26,612 nucleotides of DNA from an uncultured Mycoplasmatota bacterium (GTDB lineage: Bacteria > Bacillota_I > Bacilli_A > Mycoplasmatales > Mycoplasmoidaceae). Both the position numbers and the translations under genes were made by a program. The notes beneath the pieces are model-generated. The model was not told where the DNA came from and searched no databases. It saw only the letters and a list, made by a program, of their open reading frames with translations. The stretch is taken from assembly GCA_949527715.1 (NCBI GenBank), contig CATEWF010000009.1, positions 1 to 26,612 on the forward strand, written 5' to 3'. Shown here piece by piece: positions 7,988-16,000 of the stretch. Positions within the stretch are counted from its first letter, which is position 1; the number at the start of each line of letters is the position of its first letter.

Positions 7988-8527
7988 ATGAATATACCAA
8001 AACAAATTATTTTACATTGTGCTGCAACACCTGAAGGTAAATCATTTACAGCAAAAGATATTGATAGAATGCATAAACAGAGAGGTTTTAAAAAAATAGG
8101 ATATCATTATGTAATAGACTTAGATGGAACAATCGAAAAAGGACGAGAAGAAAATGAAGTAGGTGCTCATTGTATCAACTATAATTCTAAATCTATTGGA
8201 ATATGTTATATTGGTGGTGTTGCTAAAAATGGTAAAACTCCAAAGGACACAAGAACAGATGCTCAAAAATTAAGTATGTACAAATTAGTAGATACATTAA
8301 TGAAAAAATATAACCTTGATTTATCCAGAGTACATGGTCATTATGAATATGCAAATAAAGCGTGTCCATCATTTAAAATAGATACATTTAGAAAAGAATT
8401 TAATGATTGGAAAAATGGAAACAATAAAATGGTATTGTTAACCACAACAAAAAAAGATAACTTTTTAACAAAAATTGTTAAGTTTATTTTAACTTTTATT
8501 CAAAAATATGTTTCTAAAAAGAAGTAA
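7988..8527 (+). CDS. N-acetylmuramoyl-L-alanine amidase, endolysin (T7 lysozyme type)
   Basis: The enzyme cleaves the amide bond between N-acetylmuramic acid and L-Ala in peptidoglycan to lyse the host. It is a 179-residue Amidase_2 (T7 lysozyme-like) protein. The zinc ligands are His10 (ILHCAAT), His118 (VHGHYEY) and Cys126 (KACPSF); the catalytic partners corresponding to T7 Tyr46 and Lys128 are Tyr39 (IGYHYVI) and Lys124. After the catalytic core a 35-residue tail follows, ending in a basic, hydrophobic stretch (about 158-179: FLTKIVKFILTFIQKYV, then SKKK) that could bind membrane. There is no signal peptide, so release should need a holin. It opens a three-gene operon behind a TATAAATA late box, and its last 20 nt overlap the lipoprotein gene. 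Function is very secure. Confidence 0.95.
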   Translation: MNIPKQIILHCAATPEGKSFTAKDIDRMHKQRGFKKIGYHYVIDLDGTIEKGREENEVGAHCINYNSKSIGICYIGGVAKNGKTPKDTRTDAQKLSMYKLVDTLMKKYNLDLSRVHGHYEYANKACPSFKIDTFRKEFNDWKNGNNKMVLLTTTKKDNFLTKIVKFILTFIQKYVSKKK

Positions 8528-8999
8528 TTTTATTTATCTTTTAATAATGAGTTTATTTTTATTATCGTGTAATAGTAAAAATAAAAATGAATTATCTTTT
8601 GAAACCTTTATCTTTAATCAAAATAAAACTATACCAATTGTTAGTTTTGATTCTAAAAAAGATAAACAATTAAAATTGATAATAGATACTGGCTCTGAAA
8701 TAAATATTATAAACAAAAATTACTATGATAATAATCAATGTGATTTTGTAATATGCGATTCAATTAATAATATTATTAAAACCGTTAATGGTGAAATAAA
8801 TAACAGTACATATATTGTATCAACTACATTAAACGATTCTATTAAAGTTAAATTTTATGTGCTTGATATTAGTGATATTATTAATAACTTATATTTAAAT
8901 CAGCAAGTAATGACACATGGTTTATTAGGTATTGATTTTATGTATGAAAATAATATTACAATTGATTTTAAAAATAAAGAAATAGAAATTAAAAAATAA
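8508..8999 (+). CDS. Lipoprotein with retropepsin-like aspartic protease domain
   Basis: This 163-residue protein starts with a classic lipoprotein signal peptide: Lys4 and Arg5, a hydrophobic core at 8-19, and the lipobox LLSC with Cys21 as the lipidated residue. The mature part carries a single retropepsin-like domain: the active-site strand LIIDTGSEINII (Asp60-Thr61-Gly62-Ser63) and, near the end, GLLGIDFMYENNITIDF (138-154), the usual hydrophobic-G-x-D block of clan AA proteases. Such enzymes act as homodimers, each chain giving one Asp. The start inside the amidase gene (20-nt overlap) is preferred because the next Met (residue 14) would destroy the signal peptide. It should sit in the periplasm or on the outer membrane. 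Its position after the endolysin suggests an envelope-disruption or superinfection role; the substrate is unknown. Confidence 0.82.
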   Translation: MFLKRSNFIYLLIMSLFLLSCNSKNKNELSFETFIFNQNKTIPIVSFDSKKDKQLKLIIDTGSEINIINKNYYDNNQCDFVICDSINNIIKTVNGEINNSTYIVSTTLNDSIKVKFYVLDISDIINNLYLNQQVMTHGLLGIDFMYENNITIDFKNKEIEIKK

Positions 9000-9008
9000 T
9001 ATTTTATT

Positions 9009-9389
9009 ATGCAGCAATTTAATATAAGACAAAATTCAACACTTCCATTACTTGAAATGGAAGTTATTAATGATGGCAGACATAATTTCGATAAAATATA
9101 TGTTGCATTACAATCAGCCGATGTTACATTTAATATGATCAATAATAGTAATGGTATAAAAAAGATTGTTAATAAAAAATGTGAAATTGTTCCTTTTGAA
9201 AACGGTGGATGTGTTGAAAAAGTTAAAGTTCAATATAAATGGGATAAAAACGATACAAAGGAAAAAGGACAATATAAAGGTTTTTTTAAAGTTCGTTTTA
9301 ATGGTGATTTTATAATGGATAATCTAATTTTTCCGAAAGGGGACTTGATAGTCCCAATTTCAGAAGAATTAATTATTAACATACTTTAA
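9009..9389 (+). CDS. BppU-like beta-sandwich phage protein
   Basis: This 126-residue protein has the layout of the N-terminal domain of BppU and related phage baseplate or tail proteins: an opening NIRQNSTLPLLEMEVIN, then ADVTFNMIN, a central KVQYKWDKNDTKEKGQY and a closing FFKVRF strand followed by a short C-terminal strand (LIVPISEELIINI). The Y-x-W...DT...G.Y pattern is a well-known feature of these Ig-like domains. In BppU-type proteins this domain docks receptor-binding modules to the baseplate; here it stands alone. It lies 9 nt after the retropepsin lipoprotein and ends about 25 nt before an intrinsic terminator, closing the late operon that begins with the amidase. Assignment is by pattern only. 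Confidence 0.55.
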   Translation: MQQFNIRQNSTLPLLEMEVINDGRHNFDKIYVALQSADVTFNMINNSNGIKKIVNKKCEIVPFENGGCVEKVKVQYKWDKNDTKEKGQYKGFFKVRFNGDFIMDNLIFPKGDLIVPISEELIINIL

Positions 9390-9413
9390 TACTATAAAAA
9401 TATAAAATACGTT

Positions 9414-9440
9414 AAATCCTCACATAGTGGGGATTTTTTA
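9414..9440 (+). terminator. Intrinsic terminator of the lysis operon
   Basis: A 10-bp stem with one T-G wobble (AAATCCTCAC at 9414-9423 with 9427-9436) and a 3-nt loop is followed by T residues to 9439. It isolates the amidase operon from the DNA polymerase promoter that starts immediately after it. Confidence 0.8.
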
Positions 9441-9472
9441 TTTTGTAGTTACTTTTATTTGAAGTATCTTTG
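9441..9472 (+). promoter_or_regulatory. Bacteroidota-type promoter for DNA polymerase
   Basis: TTTTG at 9441-9445 and TATCTTTG at 9465-9472, separated by 19 nt, fit the Bacteroidota primary-sigma consensus TTTG-N19-21-TAnnTTTG. Transcription should start near 9479, giving a leader of about 55 nt. There is no TATAAATA box here, which fits early or middle expression by host RNA polymerase. Confidence 0.75.
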
Positions 9473-9487
9473 CGTCAAAGATATGAT

Positions 9488-9502
9488 GTTGAATAATTCA
9501 AC
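9488..9502. promoter_or_regulatory. Palindrome in the DNA polymerase leader, candidate operator or RNA hairpin
   Basis: GTTGAATAATTCAAC is a perfect inverted repeat with a single central base, about 9 nt past the expected transcription start. As RNA it could form a 6-bp stem with a UAA loop. Right after it, CTTAACT occurs twice (9502-9508 and 9511-9517). This could be a repressor site or a translational control element, as T4 gp43 controls its own leader. No second copy was seen elsewhere in the window. Confidence 0.35.
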
Positions 9503-9533
9503 TTAACTATCTTAACTTAATTTATATTTAAAT

Positions 9534-12500
9534 ATGGTAACAAAAGAACAAATTGATTTATTTTTAAGTGGTAGTAATCCAATGGAACGTATCATTAAGA
9601 TAGAAATGGATTACAATGATGATAAAGTACATGTATTTTATCGTGATGAAAATGGTAGAAAAAAATGTCAGATTGATGACTTTTACCCATTTGTTTGGGC
9701 AAAACAAACAGCAGGAAGAGGACTTTTTAATGGTGATAGAAAGTTATTAAAAGACAAAATGAATGAATATAATATTGGATGTAAAGGATTAATTGTATCT
9801 GACGAAAATAACAACATTCCATCACGTATGGAAAATGGTTATCGAGTAATGTTTTTCGCTAAAAGTCCAATGTCATTTAGTCGTTTTATGGATTTTTTCA
9901 TCGAGGGTAAAAGACCAATCTATCCTAAAGTAAATGATAGTAATAATGGTCTAAAAGATTATATTGTAGTTGCCCCAAATGAACAATATATGATAACGAC
10001 AGGTAAACGTTTGTTCAAAGGTTACGAAGATTATGATGACTTAATACGTCTTGAATGGGACTTGGAGACCGAAGGACTTGTTCCTGAAGTCGATATGATT
10101 TCACAAATTGGTATAAGAACAAACAAAGGTTTCGAGAAAATTATCACAATTGAAGGTGAAAAAGAAGAAAAGGCATCTAATGAATTAAAAGGTTTAAAAG
10201 AATTTTTTGATATTATAAAAGATATTGATCCAGATGTTATTTGTGGTCATAACACAGAAAACTTCGACTGGAATTTTAATGATGTTCGTTTACAAAAACA
10301 CGGTTCTTCACTATCTGATTTTACAGCCCCTATATTTAATGGTTTTGGAATATATAAAAAGAAAAAACAATCAGTTCTAAAACTTGGTGGCGAAATGGAA
10401 TATTATTATCCAACTGTCAAATATGGAACAAATTTGACAGATTCATTACACGCTGTCCGTAGAGCGCAGGCTATTGATAGTAGTATGAAAAAAGCAGATT
10501 TGAAATATGTAACAAAATATTCTAAACTACAAAAACCAAATCGTGTATATGTTCCTGGTAAAATAATTAATAGCACATGGGAAGATAATACGAAGACTTA
10601 TGCATTTAACAATACCAATGGAAATTGGTTTAAAATAACTGATAAATTATTTTCCAAAACATTTAAAGACGAAGAAAAAAATATAAAACAAACTTTTTCT
10701 TATAATGAAAAAGGTGAGTTAGTCAATAATGAAAACAATGAAATATTTGAAATTGTTACAGGAAGATATATTGTTGAACGTTATTTGTTGGATGACTTAT
10801 ATGAAACTGATAAAGTAGAACTTAGATATAATCAGCCTAATTTCCTTGTAGGTAAAATGCTTCCAGTATCTTTTGAAAAAATGTGTACTATGGGAACTGC
10901 TGCAATATGGAAATATATTATGCTTGCGTGGAGTTATGAACATAATCTTGCAATACCAGAATTAATTGAAACAAGGAAATTTACAGGTGGTTTGTCAAGA
11001 TTGTTATCGGTAGGTTTTGTTGATAGAATTGTAAAACTTGATTATAACTCACTGTACCCTTCTATTATACTTTCATATAACATTAAAAGTCCTATTGACA
11101 TATCTGGTGTGATGAATGCGTTGCTTGAGTATATTCTTACACAACGTGAACATTATAAAGAATTAAAGGGTTATTATGGTAAATTAGCAAAGGAAATGGC
11201 TGCATTTCTTGCTAATGAATTTACAGAGGAAAATGATAAAAAGTTAAAACAATATGAAACAGAAGTTTCTAAAAATGATAAGTTGCAGTTGCCGTTGAAA
11301 ATTACAGGTAATGGTTTCTTTGGCTCATATGGTTCTGGAAGTGTATTCCCTCATTCTGATATTGAATGTGCCGAAATGACTACTTGTATTGGACGTATGT
11401 GTTTGCGATTAATGATTTATCATTTTTCCAAATTAGGATATAAGCCTATTGTGGGTGATACTGATGGATTTAACTTTCAAATGCCAACTGAAGATAAATT
11501 CAGATATACCGAAAACAATCCATATATAAGTAATGGTAATGGACGTAATAGCGAAAAAGGTAAAAAATATATCGGTGTAGACGCTGATGTTGCAGAATTT
11601 GAAGACCTCTATTTGTGTTATCCATATGTAACAGGAATTAATAAAATGGGTCTTGGTGTTGATGAATATTGCGATGCAACGATTAACTTCGCCAGAAAAA
11701 ATTATGCCGACTTACTTGATGCCAAAAAAGATAAGATAAAACTTGTTGGTAATACAATCAAATCTAAAAAAATGCCTATATATATTGAGAAATTTTTAGA
11801 TAAAGGTATTAAATTGTTATTACATGGTAAAGGAAAAGAATTTCTTGAACTTTACTATGACTATGTGGAAAAGATATATAATTTACAGATACCTTTGAAA
11901 GATATTGCAACTGTAGGTAAAATTAAAACAAGTATTGATTCTTATAAAGAATCTTGTAAACAATTAACTGCTGGCGGTACAAAAAAAGCAAGACAAGCGT
12001 GGTATGAGTTAGCCATTAAGCATCAGCTTGACGTACATATGGGAGACAATATTTATTATATTAATATTGGTTCTAAGAAATCTTCATCTGATGTGCAGAG
12101 AGTAACTAAATTTTATTATTTAGACAAATATGAAAATAAAATTGATTATGTAGTAGATGAAAATGGTGAACCTTTAAGAGATAAAAAGGGTAACATTGTC
12201 GATTTAACCAAATCAATTGAAAAAGAGTATAATAAATATAAAAAGGAACTTAAAGCCGAAGGTAAAAAAGATTCAATTATAAAAATTTATGAATTTGGCA
12301 AATTTAAATATCCTACATTACAAGAAGAAGATGTATTAAATTTCAATTGTATTTTGCTTCAAAATGAAATTGTTGAAGATGATGACGAACATTTTTGTAA
12401 TGAAGATTTTGAATACAATAAAGATAAGTATATTGATATGTTTAATAAAAGAATTAAACCGTTATTGGTTTGTTTCAATAAAAGCATACGAAGTCAGATA

Positions 12501-12995
12501 AACGATAAAGGTAAAGAAGTATCTAATATACTTATTACTAATCCATCTGATAGGAAAATATTTACTGAAGAAGAATGTCTTTTGGTTTCTGGACAGCCAT
12601 ATAACACAACTGACCAAGATACATTTGAGCAATTAATGACTATTGAAGATAAAGAAATTAAATTTTGGTTGTCAGTAAATAAAGTACCTCCATATGCAAA
12701 AGAATGTGATATGGATTGGGAAACAATTGTTAATGATTATAATGCTCGAATGGAACAATACAAGAACGAAGCAATTAAATCTGAAATAGAAGAATATAAC
12801 AATATAATTGAAAAATTAAGTTCAACTGATATAGATAATTTAATAATGGAAGGTGTGTTACCAGAAAAATTATTGAAAATAGTTGAATTGGATATACAAA
12901 CAAATTCATTTATTTCTAAAAAATTCGATATTAAAATTGGTTCACTATCTGACATATTAGATATTGATATAGATAGTAGTGAAGATGACGAATAA
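9534..12995 (+). CDS. Family B DNA polymerase with 3'-5' proofreading
   Basis: This is the replicative DNA polymerase. The proofreading domain shows ExoI Asp176-x-Glu178 (EWDLET), ExoII Asn240...Asp245 (GHNTENFDW) and ExoIII Tyr417...Asp421 (RYLLDDLYE). The polymerase domain shows motif A at 503-511 (DYNSLYPSI, Asp503), motif B at 589-597 (KITGNGFFG, Lys589) and motif C at 641-645 (GDTDG; Asp642 and Asp644). Motifs B and C have Gly where most relatives have Ser (NS.YG, DTDS). At 1153 residues it is longer than T4 gp43 (898), mainly because about 500 residues follow motif C, ending in an acidic tail. The gene stands alone, with a host-type promoter and a terminator on each side. Identification is certain; the extra C-terminal region is unexplained. 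Confidence 0.97.
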   Translation: MVTKEQIDLFLSGSNPMERIIKIEMDYNDDKVHVFYRDENGRKKCQIDDFYPFVWAKQTAGRGLFNGDRKLLKDKMNEYNIGCKGLIVSDENNNIPSRMENGYRVMFFAKSPMSFSRFMDFFIEGKRPIYPKVNDSNNGLKDYIVVAPNEQYMITTGKRLFKGYEDYDDLIRLEWDLETEGLVPEVDMISQIGIRTNKGFEKIITIEGEKEEKASNELKGLKEFFDIIKDIDPDVICGHNTENFDWNFNDVRLQKHGSSLSDFTAPIFNGFGIYKKKKQSVLKLGGEMEYYYPTVKYGTNLTDSLHAVRRAQAIDSSMKKADLKYVTKYSKLQKPNRVYVPGKIINSTWEDNTKTYAFNNTNGNWFKITDKLFSKTFKDEEKNIKQTFSYNEKGELVNNENNEIFEIVTGRYIVERYLLDDLYETDKVELRYNQPNFLVGKMLPVSFEKMCTMGTAAIWKYIMLAWSYEHNLAIPELIETRKFTGGLSRLLSVGFVDRIVKLDYNSLYPSIILSYNIKSPIDISGVMNALLEYILTQREHYKELKGYYGKLAKEMAAFLANEFTEENDKKLKQYETEVSKNDKLQLPLKITGNGFFGSYGSGSVFPHSDIECAEMTTCIGRMCLRLMIYHFSKLGYKPIVGDTDGFNFQMPTEDKFRYTENNPYISNGNGRNSEKGKKYIGVDADVAEFEDLYLCYPYVTGINKMGLGVDEYCDATINFARKNYADLLDAKKDKIKLVGNTIKSKKMPIYIEKFLDKGIKLLLHGKGKEFLELYYDYVEKIYNLQIPLKDIATVGKIKTSIDSYKESCKQLTAGGTKKARQAWYELAIKHQLDVHMGDNIYYINIGSKKSSSDVQRVTKFYYLDKYENKIDYVVDENGEPLRDKKGNIVDLTKSIEKEYNKYKKELKAEGKKDSIIKIYEFGKFKYPTLQEEDVLNFNCILLQNEIVEDDDEHFCNEDFEYNKDKYIDMFNKRIKPLLVCFNKSIRSQINDKGKEVSNILITNPSDRKIFTEEECLLVSGQPYNTTDQDTFEQLMTIEDKEIKFWLSVNKVPPYAKECDMDWETIVNDYNARMEQYKNEAIKSEIEEYNNIIEKLSSTDIDNLIMEGVLPEKLLKIVELDIQTNSFISKKFDIKIGSLSDILDIDIDSSEDDE

Positions 12996-12998
12996 AAA

Positions 12999-13029
12999 AA
13001 AAAATCCTCTTATTTTAAGAGGATTTTTT
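12999..13029. terminator. Bidirectional intrinsic terminator between polymerase and long fibre genes
   Basis: A perfect 14-bp stem (12999-13012 with 13016-13029, core TCCTCTTA) with a 3-nt loop is flanked by A residues on the left and T residues on the right, so it works in both directions. It lies between the convergent DNA polymerase and 1426-residue fibre genes. Confidence 0.9.
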
Positions 13030-13055
13030 AGTATATATCACTTAATAATATTTAT

Positions 13056-16000
13056 TTATTCGTTATATGTACCGAAATCAATAAGATTATTAATTACTTC
13101 GTCAATATCGTCAAGTCTATTATTGATATTTTCATCATTAGTTTTTAGTTTCTCAACTTCTTGTTTTAATGATGATACCTCAGTTTGTAATGATATTACA
13201 GTATTATTCATTGCATTTACGGTATTTTTAATAATCTCCATAGAAGATTGTATTTCAGTTATTGTTGTTTCCCACTTATCATATTTTTCAATATTTTTTA
13301 ATAAACCAAGAACGACAGAACTTAAAATTTCTTCTCCTTTATCGGTTATTATTGTATGGTCTTCTGCTTTTTTACTTGCATAAAGAGTACCATTATTTTT
13401 AATAATACCATTTCCGTCAGATTCTGATATTGCAATCTCACCACTTAATGTTTGTTGTCCAGTAGTACTATCCTTAGTTATTGTTAATCTTAAAGGACTA
13501 TCGGCAGGATTATTAACCGCAATTTGTGGTGTGAAATCAGCCGCATTGATTGAAACTTCTTTTGTTGTACCATCTGCTTGTTTAACTACAAAGATAAGAT
13601 TATTTTCGTTAGAATCGTATCTTACGTCTTCAATTGCAGATACTCCAGCCAATTGATAAGTTTCATTTTTCAAACCATTGTTAAATGTGATTGAATTAGT
13701 TGCTTTATCATATGTTAAATCTGAGATTGCAAATAGTCCATTGTTATTTTTAATGATATTTCCTTCATTCTGACTAACTTTAATATTAGCAGATAGTTTT
13801 TTAACCGAGTCTGCTTCATCGGCTCTTAACGATAAATCTACGGTGTCAGTTGAAACGACATTAAACTTATTATTCTGTACACTTATCTTTAAGTCAGAAA
13901 TCTCTGAAGTGTTTTCATTAACAGATTTTTTAATATCTGAAATATTAGTATTAATATCAGTTACTTCAGAATCTATCTGTTTTAATTTATCTTCATTTGC
14001 AGTAACTTTGCTATTAATTCCATCAACAGTTGTTTTTAAAGTATCAACATCATTTTTATTAGCTAAGTTTGCAATATCTGCTTGTACTAAATATCCTTTG
14101 GTGTCAATTTCTGCTTTTGTATAAACATCAGAAATGTTAGCCTTTGTATCAATAGAATTTTTAAGTGCCAAATCAGAATCAACACGTTCTTGTTTTTCTA
14201 TGCTAATCTGTGTATCAGTATAATATTTAGATTGTTTTACTGCATTTAAAACAGAACCTTCAACTTCACTATTACCATTTAATACATCAATAGCATCAGA
14301 TAATGTTTTTTCAGCACCTTGTGCTCTATCTCTTTCTTCTTTAACAATAGAATCACTATAATCTTTTGATTGTTTTAAAATGTTAGATAAAGAACCATTG
14401 GCTGCTTCATTACCATTTATAATTAAATCAATATTGTTTTTATTTTCAGTTGAAGATGTTTCTAAATCTGCAATTTTTTGATTTGTTTCAGATAAGGATT
14501 CTTTAGTCGCAAGATTATCAAGAGATTGATGTTCAGTTAAGAACTTATTATCTGCTTCTTCTTTTGAATATACATCACTTTTATCTGCTTTTGAAGATAA
14601 TGTTGCATCAAGACCTTTTATTGTAATACCATCAGGTGTTACAGTAACATAAGTTTTTTCTGAAGCCTCTGCAATTTTAACTGAAAATATATTATCTGTT
14701 AAATTTAAACCATTTCCTGCTTCATAGGTGTCAACTAAATCTCCAATATTAACTTTAACTAATTGTTCCCCAGTGGAAGTTATAAAAATAAATTCAATTT
14801 CTTTACTTGCCGAATTATATTGGACAGATTTAATTGTTTGGTCTTTTGGTATGTTAATTTCACCTTTATTTACATTATCAACTAAAAGAGTATAATGTAA
14901 ATCATTTGCTTCATCTTTAACTAACTCTACTGTTTCAACTTTTTTAGTTAATGCGTCATTGAATGAAGAATTTACTTCCTGTAATTTAACAATAGCATCG
15001 GCATTTACTTTTTCAGCAGCAAGAGCACGTTCTTTTTCAGCATTTACTTTTTCATCCGCATATGTTTTTGCATCTGATAATGCTTTTTCTGCTTTTGCTG
15101 TAGCATCTGCTTTTGCTTCATTAGAAACTTCTGCTTTGGCATTGTCAATAGAGTGATTTACTTTAACAATTTCACTATCAGTATATGCTTTAGCGTTTTC
15201 TAATGTAGTATCAGATACACTTGTAATAGTACTTTCAATAACGTCAATACGTCCATTAATTGCGTTATCACTTTCAACACGTTTATCTTCTTCAAGTTTA
15301 ATTGCAGGGGTTACTACATCTTTAACAATGTGGTCTGCAATGAACAACATTGAACCATCAACAGAAACTCCACCGTTAATTATTTCCAATGCAGAAGTGT
15401 TTGAAGCAACATCTTTTCTAAGGGCTTTTTCTGCATTTTTAGCACGAGTAATTTCACTTTGAACTGCTGTGTTTAAATTATTATGTTTCTCAACAATATC
15501 AGCTTTTATTTCATTTTCAACATTCTGCGCTCTTGTGACTTCATCAACGACTGATTTTTGAACGGCTTTTATTTCTTCATCTTGTTGTTTATTAATTTCA
15601 ACAATAGAAGATACTTCACCATTTATGTCTTCAATACTATCTTTATTAGTATCAATTAAGTCTTTAAGATTATTTTCTGCTTCAGTTGCTCTATTTACTT
15701 CTTCTGCGATGGTATTTTTATTAGTATTAATTAAACCATTTAAAGTGTCATCTTTTTCTTTTAATTCAGTTACACTATCGTTTAATTTAGTATCTAATGC
15801 AGTAATAGAATTATTTAATTCTGATTTCGCTTCATCTATGAAACCTTTTATCTTAGTTTCAGATACAAAGATTTCTCCATTAGCAACGTCAATTAAGTTA
15901 TCAGCAATTCTTACTTTAAGACTTGCTTTAACGATTGAAGTTCCTTTTTCTGGTACACTAATTTCTGTTAATTTTACAGGACTATCGTCATCACTTTTAA

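Noticed and set aside
7972..8001. CAAACATA with CAAA 18 nt away, a minus-strand match to the Bacteroidota promoter for the neck-like gene
   Set aside because: The spacer is 18 rather than 19-21 nt, the -33 part lies inside the amidase coding region, and an exact late box better explains a structural gene start. Left as a weak alternative.
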